Below are positions 54,846 through 64,000 of a stretch of 64,000 nucleotides of DNA, piece after piece; position 1 is the first letter of the stretch; every line of letters begins with the position of its first letter. The notes beneath the pieces were generated by a model, which was not told the DNA's origin, did no database searches, and saw only the letters and a program-made list of their open reading frames with translations. This DNA is from Melioribacter roseus (GTDB taxonomy: Bacteria > Bacteroidota > Ignavibacteria > Ignavibacteriales > Melioribacteraceae): assembly GCA_020722005.1 (NCBI GenBank), contig DYLP01000002.1:51660-115659 (forward strand), in the 5' to 3' direction. The position numbers and the translations under genes are program-made.

Positions 54846-56189
54846 TTAGTAACTGACTTCCTGTCTGTGCAATTCCTCAAAAATCAAATGATTAATTTGT
54901 TCTTTGAGTTCAACAATTTTAATTTCGTCACAAACATCAGCCGCGAAAGCTCGGATAAGAATCGATTTTGCCAGTTCTTCAGGAACTCCTCTCGAACGGA
55001 TATAAAATTCAGCTTCCTCGTCGAGATGTCCGACAGTAGCTCCGTGAGTACATTTAACGTCGTCAGCAAATATTTCAAGTTGAGGTTTGCTATCGATACG
55101 CGCCTCTCCCGAAAGTAAGACGTTTTTGTTTTGCTGATACGCATTCGTTTTTTGTGCATCCCGCCGTACAATAATCTTTCCGTTGAAAACTCCACGCGCT
55201 TTGTCGTCGAGTATTCCTTTATACAACTCGTTGCTCATCGAATTCGGCTTTGCGTGGTCTACGAATGTATGATTGTCAATATGCTGGTTTTCTTTACCTA
55301 GATATAAACCATAATAATGAGTTTCGATATTTTCACCGTCGAGTTTCGAATTGATGTCGTTGCGTGTAAGTCTTCCGCCAAAATTAAGGTTATAATGGTT
55401 TAATACGCTTCGGTCTTTTTGAATTGCCTGAAACTTTTCAATATGGTAAGACGACAGGCTCTCTCTTTGTATCTTATAAATGTCAACTGAACTATCTTCT
55501 TCAAGATATAATTCAGTAATTGCGTCAGTAAAGTAAGAAGCTTTCGGGTTGCCGTAGTAATTGAAGACAATCGAAGTCCGAGAGTTCCGACCTACGACAA
55601 TTAAATTTCTCGGAGCAATTAAGAGATTTTCTTCAGAATAGCCGTTAAGATATAGCACCTGCAATGGTTTGCTAAATTCGCTTTGCTCTTTTAAATATAT
55701 TGCAACTCCGTCCTGCATGTAAATGCCGTTCAAAACATTAAAGAGATTATCGTCACTCGATATTTTTGCAAAATAATTTTCTACAATTTCTTTATGCGAG
55801 TCGATAAAAGAGTTGAGATTTTTAATGATAATTTTATCGCTATCTGCAGATATGTCGGATAATTCAGCTGCAAATTTGCCGTTAATGAATGTGATAAGAT
55901 TGTAATCGAAATTGCCGAAGATGATATTTTTTACATCCTCTTTTGTTAAAGAAGTTTTATAATCTGTCGACACAGGATTAAATTTATTTTCCCTGGCAAA
56001 CGATACGTCTGTGTATTTCCATTCTTCATTTTTAGTGGCTGGGAAATCGAGTTCTAAAAATTTTGCCAGCGAAGCCTGACGCACTTTTTTAAGCAATTCA
56101 TGATTATGACCGTTCATCTGCTTTTCAAACAATTCGAAATTCTTCAGGTACCAGTCTTTTATATTTTCTTTTTTGGTTAATTCTTTCAT
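54846..56189 (-). CDS. sufD: Fe-S assembly protein SufD
   Basis: 447 residues, usual length for SufD, the paralogue of SufB in the SufBC2D scaffold. The C-terminal half is a right-handed beta-helix with NYYGNPKASYF near 207, NAYQQNKNVLLSGEARIDSKPQLEIFADDVKCTHGATVG in short pieces near 350-390, and the conserved His in CTHGATVG. The C-terminal helix ends near the stop. It follows sufC by 19 bp. Confidence 0.94.
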   Translation of the reverse strand: MKELTKKENIKDWYLKNFELFEKQMNGHNHELLKKVRQASLAKFLELDFPATKNEEWKYTDVSFARENKFNPVSTDYKTSLTKEDVKNIIFGNFDYNLITFINGKFAAELSDISADSDKIIIKNLNSFIDSHKEIVENYFAKISSDDNLFNVLNGIYMQDGVAIYLKEQSEFSKPLQVLYLNGYSEENLLIAPRNLIVVGRNSRTSIVFNYYGNPKASYFTDAITELYLEEDSSVDIYKIQRESLSSYHIEKFQAIQKDRSVLNHYNLNFGGRLTRNDINSKLDGENIETHYYGLYLGKENQHIDNHTFVDHAKPNSMSNELYKGILDDKARGVFNGKIIVRRDAQKTNAYQQNKNVLLSGEARIDSKPQLEIFADDVKCTHGATVGHLDEEAEFYIRSRGVPEELAKSILIRAFAADVCDEIKIVELKEQINHLIFEELHRQEVSY

Positions 56190-56208
56190 TAAAATTCAAC
56201 TCCTTTTA

Positions 56209-56973
56209 TTAATTGGATTCGAGTTCGACTTCTTCGGGTTTGATCCAGTCGTAACCTCTTTCTTCAAGAAGAAGCGCCAGTTCTTTTCCTCCCGACTTGA
56301 TTATCTTTCCTTTATAAAGAACATGGACGTAATCGGGAACGATATAGTCGAGAAGTCTTTGATAATGAGTAACCACAATTACGGCATTTTTATCGTTATG
56401 AAAAACGTTTACGCCGTTCGAAACTATTTTAAGCGCGTCGATGTCAAGTCCCGAATCTGTTTCGTCGAGAATTGCAAGTTTAGGATCGAGCATCAAAAGT
56501 TGAAATATTTCGTTCCTCTTTTTTTCGCCGCCAGAGAACCCAACGTTAACTGAACGACCGAGCAAATCATTGTCCATACCGAGAATTTTTGATTTCTCCT
56601 TCATCAAATTGAGAAATTCCTTTGGTGTCAGTTCTGGCAATCCCAAATGTTTTCTTTTTTCGTTGATTGCAGTTTTTAAAAATGTTGCGTTCGAAACTCC
56701 CGGAATTTCAATCGGATATTGAAAAGCCAGGAAGATGCCTTCTTTGGCTCTTTCGTCTGGTTCCATTTCGAGGAGGTTCTTGCCCTCGAAAATAATTTCA
56801 CCTTCGGTTACTTCATAATTGGAATTCCCGGCTAAGATATTGGCAAGCGTACTTTTACCTGAACCGTTTGGACCCATTATAGCGTGAACTTCGCCGGCTT
56901 TAATTTCAAGGTCAATTCCTTTTAGAATTTCTTTCCCTTCTACTGTAGCATGTAAATTTTTTATTGTTAGCAT
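56209..56973 (-). CDS. sufC: Fe-S assembly ATPase SufC
   Basis: 254 residues. An ABC-type ATPase with Walker A GPNGSGKST (35-43), the Q-loop FLAFQYPIEIPG near 82, the signature FSGGEKKRNEIFQL near 146, Walker B LAILDETDSGLD near 166 and the switch His in VVTHYQRLLDY near 199. SufC binds both SufB and SufD and drives cluster assembly. It lies 39 bp after sufB. Confidence 0.97.
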   Translation of the reverse strand: MLTIKNLHATVEGKEILKGIDLEIKAGEVHAIMGPNGSGKSTLANILAGNSNYEVTEGEIIFEGKNLLEMEPDERAKEGIFLAFQYPIEIPGVSNATFLKTAINEKRKHLGLPELTPKEFLNLMKEKSKILGMDNDLLGRSVNVGFSGGEKKRNEIFQLLMLDPKLAILDETDSGLDIDALKIVSNGVNVFHNDKNAVIVVTHYQRLLDYIVPDYVHVLYKGKIIKSGGKELALLLEERGYDWIKPEEVELESN

Positions 56974-57012
56974 TTTATATCCTTTATTTCCTGTTTTTGT
57001 TTATAACTGATT

Positions 57013-58500
57013 TTATCCTACGCTGCCTTCCAATGTAATGGCAAGCAATTTTTGAGCTTCGACGGCAAATTCCATCGGGAGCTCGTTAAATACTTCTTTA
57101 CAGAATCCATTAACAATCATATTAATTGCGTCTTCTGTAGCAATTCCTCTTTGATTCAAATAAAAAATCTGGTCCTCGCCCACTTTTGAAGTGGTGGCTT
57201 CGTGTTCTACACGTGCCGTATCATTTTCGACTTCAATGTAAGGGAATGTATGCGCTCCGCATTTATCACCCATCAACAACGAATCGCACTGCGTGAAATT
57301 ACGAGCGTTCGTAGCTTTTTTTCCTACCTTAACGAGTCCTCTGTAAGAATTGTTGCTTCGACCGGCAGATATTCCTTTTGAAACTATTGTACTGCGAGTA
57401 TTCTTTCCTAAGTGAACCATTTTAGTACCGGTATCAGCCTGCTGAAAATTATTAGTTACAGCGACTGAGTAAAATTCGCCGATTGAATTTTCACCCTGCA
57501 AAATACAGCTTGGATATTTCCAGGTTATTGCCGAACCGGTTTCTACCTGCGTCCAGGAGATTTTTGAATTCACTCCACGACAAGCACCGCGCTTTGTTAC
57601 AAAATTGTAGATGCCACCTTTTCCTTCTTTATCACCGGGATACCAGTTTTGAACCGTTGAATATTTAATTTCCGCATTGTCGAGTGCAATCAATTCGACA
57701 ACGGCTGCATGTAATTGATTGTTATCCCTAATAGGAGCGGTGCATCCTTCGAGATAGCTGACGTACGAACCTTCGTCGGCAATAATCAACGTGCGTTCGA
57801 ACTGACCAGTTTCCTGAGCATTTATTCTAAAATAAGTTGAAAGTTCCATTGGGCAACGGACGCCTTTCGGTATGTAAACGAAAGAACCGTCGCTGAAAAC
57901 TGCCGAGTTCAACGCTGCATAAAAATTATCCGTGTATGGTACTACAGAACCAAGATATTTTTTCACTAAATCGGGATGCTCTTTTATTGCCTCCGAAATC
58001 GAACAAAAGATGATTCCTTTTTCTTTCAAAGTTTCCTTGAAAGTAGTTGCCACAGACACCGAATCAAAAACCGCATCGACTGCCACACCAGCAAGGGCTT
58101 TTTGCTCTTCCAGTGGTATGCCGAGTTTTTCGAATGTTTTAAGCAATTCAGGGTCGACTTCGTCGAGACTGCTATACTGCGGTTTTTTCTTGGGTGCGGC
58201 ATAATAACTTATATCCTGAAAATCGACGGGGGCGTACTTAACGTTTGGCCATTTGGGTTCTTCCATTTTAAGCCAATAACGATAAGCTTTCAAGCGCCAT
58301 TCGGTCATCCATTCAGGCTCCCCTTTCTTTTCAGAAATCATCCTGATAATATCTTCGTTCAAACCTTTGGGCGCAACCTCCGATTCGATTTCGGAAACAA
58401 ATCCCCATTTATATTCTTCTTTTGTCAGGTCTTCAATTATTTTCATATCCTCAGATAATTCTTCAACTGCACCTAAGTTCTTTTTTTCTTCGTTACTCAT
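57013..58500 (-). CDS. sufB: Fe-S assembly scaffold SufB
   Basis: 495 residues. The main scaffold of the SufBC2D complex. Seen are [28 protein letters not shown] (as short pieces, about 192-219), [20 protein letters not shown] near 250, [24 protein letters not shown] near 303 and [12 protein letters not shown] near 417, including the conserved Cys and His. First gene of the suf operon, under the promoter/palindrome at 58533-58565. Confidence 0.97.
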   Translation of the reverse strand: MSNEEKKNLGAVEELSEDMKIIEDLTKEEYKWGFVSEIESEVAPKGLNEDIIRMISEKKGEPEWMTEWRLKAYRYWLKMEEPKWPNVKYAPVDFQDISYYAAPKKKPQYSSLDEVDPELLKTFEKLGIPLEEQKALAGVAVDAVFDSVSVATTFKETLKEKGIIFCSISEAIKEHPDLVKKYLGSVVPYTDNFYAALNSAVFSDGSFVYIPKGVRCPMELSTYFRINAQETGQFERTLIIADEGSYVSYLEGCTAPIRDNNQLHAAVVELIALDNAEIKYSTVQNWYPGDKEGKGGIYNFVTKRGACRGVNSKISWTQVETGSAITWKYPSCILQGENSIGEFYSVAVTNNFQQADTGTKMVHLGKNTRSTIVSKGISAGRSNNSYRGLVKVGKKATNARNFTQCDSLLMGDKCGAHTFPYIEVENDTARVEHEATTSKVGEDQIFYLNQRGIATEDAINMIVNGFCKEVFNELPMEFAVEAQKLLAITLEGSVG

Positions 58501-58532
58501 AATTTTACCTTTATTATTAAAAAGTTATGTGA

Positions 58533-58561
58533 AACATATTCAATCTTGATAAAATTGTCAA
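58533..58561 (-). promoter_or_regulatory. Predicted suf operon promoter
   Basis: On the minus strand a perfect -35 TTGACA (58556-58561) is followed after 17 bases by TATGTT (58533-58538). Transcription would start at about 58526, 26 bases before the sufB ATG. The -35 and spacer lie inside the palindrome at 58542-58565. Confidence 0.7.
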
Positions 58562-58565
58562 GATT
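58542..58565. promoter_or_regulatory. Palindromic operator at the suf promoter, likely Rrf2 site
   Basis: AATCTTGA-N8-TCAAGATT is a perfect 8+8 inverted repeat that covers the -35 hexamer and much of the spacer of the suf promoter. An Rrf2-family regulator with Fe-S-type cysteines is encoded at the end of the operon, so this is its most likely operator. Confidence 0.65.
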
Positions 58566-58642
58566 CAATAGCACTAACATCTTTTATTATGATTGAGTTC
58601 ATTATTTTTTGTTATTTTTAACAAAAAAAAGGAGAAACCTAC

Positions 58643-59164
58643 ATGAAAGAAAGAATCGAAATAATTGAAGGAGACATAACAAAACTCAAGGTTGACGCCA
58701 TTGTAAATGCCGCTAACAGGAGTTTATTGGGCGGAGGCGGAGTTGACGGCGCAATTCATCGTGCGGCTGGTCCAGGACTGTTGGAAGAATGCAGAAAACT
58801 TGGCGGATGCGAGACCGGGCAAGCTAAAATTACCAAAGGTTACAATCTGCCTGCAAAATTTGTAATTCATACAGTCGGTCCCATCTGGTCTGGCGGTAAT
58901 CATAACGAAGACAAGCTTTTAAGTGATTGTTATCTGAATTCACTTAAATTGGCTGCCGGCAACAAAATCAGAACGATTGCTTTTCCTTCAATCAGTACGG
59001 GTGCTTATCGATTCCCATTTGAGAGAGCTACAAGATTAGCTATTCAAACCACTCTCGACTTTTTGAACAATAACCAGATACCCGAAAAAGTAATTTTCTG
59101 CTGTTTTGGCAAAGAGGCTTACGAAAAATATCTCGAAATATTTAACGAATTATGCAAGGAATAA
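58643..59164 (+). CDS. Macro-domain protein, O-acetyl-ADP-ribose deacetylase type
   Basis: 173 residues with GGAG 8 bases before the ATG. A single YmdB/MacroD-like domain: the start [24 protein letters not shown], the substrate loop [14 protein letters not shown] near 31-44, and the second loop [13 protein letters not shown] near 113-125. Such enzymes hydrolyse O-acetyl-ADP-ribose or remove ADP-ribose from proteins. It is divergent from sufB and shares the 142-bp region with the suf promoter. Its stop overlaps that of the converging EamA transporter by 15 bp. Confidence 0.93.
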   Translation: MKERIEIIEGDITKLKVDAIVNAANRSLLGGGGVDGAIHRAAGPGLLEECRKLGGCETGQAKITKGYNLPAKFVIHTVGPIWSGGNHNEDKLLSDCYLNSLKLAAGNKIRTIAFPSISTGAYRFPFERATRLAIQTTLDFLNNNQIPEKVIFCCFGKEAYEKYLEIFNELCKE

Positions 59165-60025
59165 AAGAGCTACTCCCGCCACGGCTATAAACGCTCCTAT
59201 TACAGAAAGCATCGGTATTTCTTCTTTATAATAAAATTTAACCATTGGAAGCATAATAATGGGAGGCGTAGCCATCAGTGTGGAAGCAATTCCGACCTGA
59301 GTATACGAAATTGCAATCAAACTAAATGTAATTCCGAGATAAGGACCGAAAACAGAACCCGCCAGCATATAGGACTGGGCTTTTTTATCACCGATAAATT
59401 TATAAAACGGATTCGGAGTTCGATTGATTATTACAAACACTGGATAGATAAAAATAATCGATGCAGCAATTCGTATAGAAGTTGCTACAAAACCATTTAA
59501 GTCGGCTTCATTAAATGCAAGTTTGGCAAAAATAAGTCCTCCCGCCTGTCCCACCGCTCCCATAAATGCATAAAAGATTCCTCTGTAGTCGGGTTTAACT
59601 TTATTATCTTTCCGTTGCAGGACAACAATTGCAATTCCCGCGATGGTAATAATCATGCCCAGAACTTGGATAGGAAGAATAATTTCTCCCAGAAAAATAT
59701 ATGCAAGGATTGCCGATAGTGCAGGCACGAGCGCCATTATAAGCATACTAATTCGCGCCCCGATATATTGAAACGCTTTGAACAAAAAAGTATCTCCTAT
59801 TACCAATCCTATAAAACCGCTCATACCGAGATTGAAAATTTGATTGGCACTCATTTTTATATCAAAGCCAAACACGACAATCGTAATAACGAGCAATAGA
59901 AAGGCAATTACGAGTCGTGAAATATTTACATGAAACGAACCAACTCGCACCGACGCCTCGGTGAATGCAATTGAAGTTCCCGACCATAACAATGCAGTAA
60001 CAAGAGCGGCTAATTCACCCAGCAT
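59150..60025 (-). CDS. EamA/DMT-family transporter
   Basis: 291 residues with ten membrane helices in two EamA repeats (about 1-138 and 150-290), the layout of drug/metabolite transporters. Typical pieces are [20 protein letters not shown] at the start of the first repeat and [21 protein letters not shown] near 215 in the second. It exports or imports a small metabolite; substrate unknown. It overlaps the end of the GT9 gene by 11 bp, so it is probably co-expressed with the GT9 genes. Confidence 0.9.
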   Translation of the reverse strand: MLGELAALVTALLWSGTSIAFTEASVRVGSFHVNISRLVIAFLLLVITIVVFGFDIKMSANQIFNLGMSGFIGLVIGDTFLFKAFQYIGARISMLIMALVPALSAILAYIFLGEIILPIQVLGMIITIAGIAIVVLQRKDNKVKPDYRGIFYAFMGAVGQAGGLIFAKLAFNEADLNGFVATSIRIAASIIFIYPVFVIINRTPNPFYKFIGDKKAQSYMLAGSVFGPYLGITFSLIAISYTQVGIASTLMATPPIIMLPMVKFYYKEEIPMLSVIGAFIAVAGVALLFLA

Positions 60026-61046
60026 TCTGATTCTCCTTCGTTATAGCTTCAAATTTTTTTCTCAAAAGCTCCCAAACGTATTCAGTTTGTAAAGCTTCCA
60101 TTGCACATCTTTCGTCATCGTCTGTATAACTTTCGAGAACAAGTGGCGATTTGATATTGAGATGAATATCGCCGTAAGCGCCCCAATCAACAGGATCGGA
60201 AGATGCAAGTAATGCAACAACAGGCGTGCCTGCGGCTACAGCCACATTCATCGGACCGGTGCAATTCGAAAAGAAGAGCGTCGATTTTTTAATTACCGCC
60301 GCAAGTTTACCGATGGTATCCGTTGCCTTAGAAATGACGGCTCCTTTTCCAATTTCATCAGCCACGAATTTAACTAGCTCTTCTTCCCCTTTTCCCCACG
60401 TCAAAAGTACCCTGCCGTTATATTTATTTATAAATCGTTTCCCTATTTCAGCGAATCGTTCCGGCAGCCAAGTTCTTACGGGACGGCTTGCACCTGGATG
60501 AATGCAAAGAATTGGCTGATTTTTTTCAAACGATTCGTCGAATATTTTGCCCGCAAATTCTTCATCTTCCGGCGATACTGAAACAATCGGTTTGTCTGTA
60601 ATATTCTTACAACCGGCAGCTTTAACAATATCGAGATTTCGATGTATTTCGTGATATCGCCCTTTGGGATGAGGAATGAAATCGGTATATAGATTTTTCA
60701 TACTTTCGGGACCACTGCCGGCTCTTCTCGTTGCACCGCTCAAGTATGCAATTAATGCCGCACGTTCTGAAGTCCAACGAAGATTCAATGCCAGGTCATA
60801 TTTTCGTCTTCTCAATTTGAATATAGTTGCGATTTGTTTTAGCAGCGAATCTTTTACTTTGTTCCTTTCCGTATTTACGATAATGTGATCGTCGACTATA
60901 AATCCTGCCGGTATAATTTGCGTCATCAATTTATTTGTCAACAGCGTAATCCTTGCCTCGGGAAAACTCTCTCTAACCGAACGAATTGCAGGAGTAGAAG
61001 CAATTAGGTCGCCGAGTGCTCCCCATTTAATAATCAGTATATTCAC
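60015..61046 (-). CDS. GT9 family glycosyltransferase (heptosyltransferase-like)
   Basis: 343 residues starting with GTG at 61046, supported by GGAG 7 bases upstream. The N-terminus MNILIIKWGALGDLIASTPA and the C-terminal FFSNCTGPMNVAVAAGTPVVAL (about 251-272) are the standard GT9 marks, with CIHPGASRPVRTW near 180 as the donor region. GT9 enzymes add heptose or similar sugars to the lipopolysaccharide core from ADP-sugar donors. It overlaps the upstream GT9 stop by 4 bp (GTGA). Confidence 0.92.
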   Translation of the reverse strand: MNILIIKWGALGDLIASTPAIRSVRESFPEARITLLTNKLMTQIIPAGFIVDDHIIVNTERNKVKDSLLKQIATIFKLRRRKYDLALNLRWTSERAALIAYLSGATRRAGSGPESMKNLYTDFIPHPKGRYHEIHRNLDIVKAAGCKNITDKPIVSVSPEDEEFAGKIFDESFEKNQPILCIHPGASRPVRTWLPERFAEIGKRFINKYNGRVLLTWGKGEEELVKFVADEIGKGAVISKATDTIGKLAAVIKKSTLFFSNCTGPMNVAVAAGTPVVALLASSDPVDWGAYGDIHLNIKSPLVLESYTDDDERCAMEALQTEYVWELLRKKFEAITKENQNAG

Positions 61047-62059
61047 GATCTTTCTCCGACCAATTCAACTATTTTTTCAAAAACCGTTTCAACGTCGATA
61101 CCACCAAGGTAAGATTTTTCACCGTCATTAATTCTTCTGCCGACAATGAAATTGTGATTTACATCGTCATAAAAATTCCAGTAATCGAGATTATCTTCCG
61201 GAAGGAGCGACAGTACTTTTGTTCCAAGAGCAATTCCGAGATGTCGTGTTCCTGTATCGTTATCAAATAAGAGTTCGGATTTTTTAATAAGCGCTGCGCT
61301 TTTTGATATGCTCTCGGATTTATAGACTAACAGTTTTCCATCGTTAAAATTCTTAGAAATAATGTTGCTATAATCCTCGTCCTGAGGACCGGCAAGAATT
61401 AGTATTTTACGATTTAACTTTGTCAGCAGCATTTCAATCAGTCTTATATAATTTTCAATGTGCCATACCTTGCTTTTTTCGCTCGCTCCAGGATGAATTG
61501 TAATAAATCCACCGCCGTCCGGAAGATTATTTTTATCGATAAATTTTTCTGCCCATAAAACGTCTTCTTCAGACACGAAAAATTCCGTCTTATTCGATTT
61601 AACTTTTTTATTGCCGTACTCAACAATTTTATTGTAATAATCGATATAACTAATCGAATCCTCTTCGACGTCTATTTTTTTGTTGATAAGAAACGCAAGA
61701 TTTTGTTTTTTCGGTGCTATTCTTACAGGTGCGCCGGAGAAATAAGCCCACAATGTGATTCTGTCGCCGGGATGGAGCATTATAAAAATATCGGGTTTTT
61801 CTTTTCTGAGTTTCCTGATGAAGTCAATTCCTTTTTTCAATTCTCTCAAACCTTTTTTATGCTTCAAGCCGGCATCGAACGGGATAACTCTGTCGATATA
61901 CGGAAAATCATCGAATGCCTCTTTATATTCTTTTCTTGCAATGAGATATAATTCCGAGTCCGGATATTCTTCTTTAAGGAATCTGATGGCAGGAGTCGAT
62001 ACGATTAAATCGCCGAGATATTTAGTATTGACAACGATTATTTTTAGACGACGATTCAT
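61043..62059 (-). CDS. GT9 family glycosyltransferase (heptosyltransferase-like)
   Basis: 338 residues, a second GT9 protein: MNRRLKIIVVNTKYLGDLIVSTPA at the N-terminus, ITIHPGASEKSKVWHIENY near 187, and LFDNDTGTRHLGIALGTKVLSL near 262-283. It probably works with the next gene in building the lipopolysaccharide core. It is separated from enolase by a terminator, so a separate promoter or read-through is needed. Confidence 0.92.
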   Translation of the reverse strand: MNRRLKIIVVNTKYLGDLIVSTPAIRFLKEEYPDSELYLIARKEYKEAFDDFPYIDRVIPFDAGLKHKKGLRELKKGIDFIRKLRKEKPDIFIMLHPGDRITLWAYFSGAPVRIAPKKQNLAFLINKKIDVEEDSISYIDYYNKIVEYGNKKVKSNKTEFFVSEEDVLWAEKFIDKNNLPDGGGFITIHPGASEKSKVWHIENYIRLIEMLLTKLNRKILILAGPQDEDYSNIISKNFNDGKLLVYKSESISKSAALIKKSELLFDNDTGTRHLGIALGTKVLSLLPEDNLDYWNFYDDVNHNFIVGRRINDGEKSYLGGIDVETVFEKIVELVGERS

Positions 62060-62066
62060 TGATATT

Positions 62067-62103
62067 AAAAAGCGGGACTGCTCCCTCTAAACGAGAGCAG
62101 TCC
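62067..62103 (-). terminator. Intrinsic terminator after enolase
   Basis: On the minus strand a perfect 9-bp stem GGACTGCTC/GAGCAGTCC (62095-62103 and 62075-62083) with an 11-base loop, then CGC and a T5 tract. It lies 6 bases after the enolase stop. Confidence 0.88.
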
Positions 62104-62108
62104 TTAAA

Positions 62109-63422
<1,314 letters not shown>

Positions 63423-63541
63423 TTAATGGATAATATGGTTACAAAAATAATTAAAACAGACATCTAAATTCAATTTCTTTGAAAAAACGAGGCAATAATT
63501 TTATATTTATTAGCAAAATTTTGATATACTTCTTAAAAAAT

Positions 63542-63614
63542 GCGCCCGTAGCTCAATGGATAGAGCACGTGACTTCGGATCACGCGGTTGAGGGTTCGAA
63601 TCCTTCCGGGCGTA
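63542..63614 (+). tRNA. tRNA-Arg (TCG)
   Basis: 73 nt without an encoded CCA. Acceptor stem GCGCCCG/CGGGCGT, D arm GCTCAATGGATAGAGC, anticodon stem CGTGA/TCACG with loop CTTCGGA (anticodon TCG, reading CGA), and T arm GAGGG-TTCGAAT-CCTTC. It stands alone on the plus strand, divergent from enolase. Confidence 0.95.
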
Positions 63615-64000
63615 CAAATTTTTTAGAAGAACATATTTTTATCCGAAATTCTCTCTTTCAAAAAACCTATCGTAGATAAAAGTATTGTTTCTATCAGTCC
63701 GTATTTCATTTGGTAATTAGCATTAATATAGTTCAATTCATTATTTACTCAAAGCACAGGTACCTGCGAGAGTACGAATTTTAGAAAAGTTGAAAATGAG
63801 TTTTGTTTATTCTTTCGTCGGCTACCTGTTTTCAACTTTCATGGTCTATCAAACGGTGCATAGCATCTGAGCAATGGCGCTTTGCATGTAAAACTGGGAA
63901 ATGGTGATTTTGAAGTTTCTCAAGAATTTGTACTTTATTTTTTTATTAAACCCAGAATTGTCATTAGGAAAAATCATTTTGAGGTACAAAAGGCCAGCTA
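63615..64000. other. Gene-free right end of the window
   Basis: No convincing gene on either strand in about 390 bases. A CAGGTACCTG-like palindrome lies near 63758-63767, and an 11-bp inverted repeat AAAGTTGAAAA/TTTTCAACTTT spans 63786-63839. The last 50 bases are reminiscent of a region upstream of a transposase-type gene, but nothing supports a firm call. Confidence 0.3.
63786..63839. repeat. 11-bp inverted repeat with a 32-base spacer
   Basis: AAAGTTGAAAA (63786-63796) and TTTTCAACTTT (63829-63839) are exact reverse complements. No U tract follows, so it is not a standard terminator. It could be a stem in an unrecognised RNA or the edge of a mobile element. Confidence 0.4.

Noticed and set aside
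63479..63679. Open frame of 66 codons on the plus strand
   Set aside because: It runs straight through tRNA-Arg and its middle part is the translation of the tRNA; no independent support.

Overview
The window looks like a chromosomal segment from a low-GC member of the Ignavibacteria (Ignavibacteriota/Chlorobiota side of the Bacteroidota superphylum), plausibly close to Melioribacter or Ignavibacterium. That placement is an inference. It rests on the AT-rich composition, a full dcw cluster without ddl or murB, a meso-DAP type MurE, a DUF4783 protein, a tiny COX24/AURKAIP1-like basic protein, and a SUF operon carrying a bacilliredoxin. Nearly every gene is on the minus strand. The only plus-strand genes are a small copper/membrane block (about 34.8-39.5 kb), one macro-domain gene and one tRNA.

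Layout. (1) 1-16.1 kb is a surface polysaccharide locus of the Wzx/Wzy type, read right to left: outer-membrane protein, rfbB, a glycosyltransferase (GT), a Wza-like exporter, a kinase-less Wzz-like protein, GT, Wzx flippase, Wzy polymerase, two GTs, an LhgO-like oxidase, a WcaJ-like phosphoglycosyl transferase, a DPM1-like GT2, and a GT2/phosphoglycosyl-transferase fusion that runs off the left edge. (2) 17.2-33.3 kb is the division and cell-wall cluster mraZ-rsmH-ftsL-ftsI-murE-murF-mraY-murD-ftsW-murG-murC-ftsQ-ftsA-ftsZ, tightly packed, with a recognisable promoter and MraZ operator at its head. (3) 33.4-34.6 kb holds tRNA-Thr, a 31-residue basic protein, a zinc-ribbon TPR protein and an HU-type protein. 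(4) 34.8-39.5 kb (+) has two small membrane proteins, copZ-copA and a frameshifted peptide (POT) transporter. (5) 39.5-49.2 kb has a lipoprotein amidase, a helicase-nuclease, a very large NtrY-like kinase, a DUF4783 protein and an Fn3 lipoprotein. (6) 49.3-52.1 kb is pyrR-pyrB-pyrC. (7) 52.2-58.5 kb is sufB-C-D-S, a DUF59 gene, brxB and rrf2. (8) 58.6-64 kb has a macro-domain protein, an EamA transporter, two GT9 enzymes, enolase, tRNA-Arg and a gene-free end.

Regulation is the most interesting layer. The ftsZ ribosome-binding site (13 nt) is perfectly complementary to a stretch displayed in the loop of a long hairpin just after the ftsZ stop codon. Three phased AAAGTG-type decamers, a MraZ operator, overlap the mraZ Shine-Dalgarno. 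A perfect 8+8 palindrome sits on the suf promoter, with an Rrf2 regulator gene at the end of the same operon. A terminator-like hairpin holding the only plausible Shine-Dalgarno precedes pyrR. A sigma-54-like promoter precedes two uncharacterised small membrane proteins. I did not find an obviously new defence or mobile system; the window is mostly housekeeping plus one variable polysaccharide locus.
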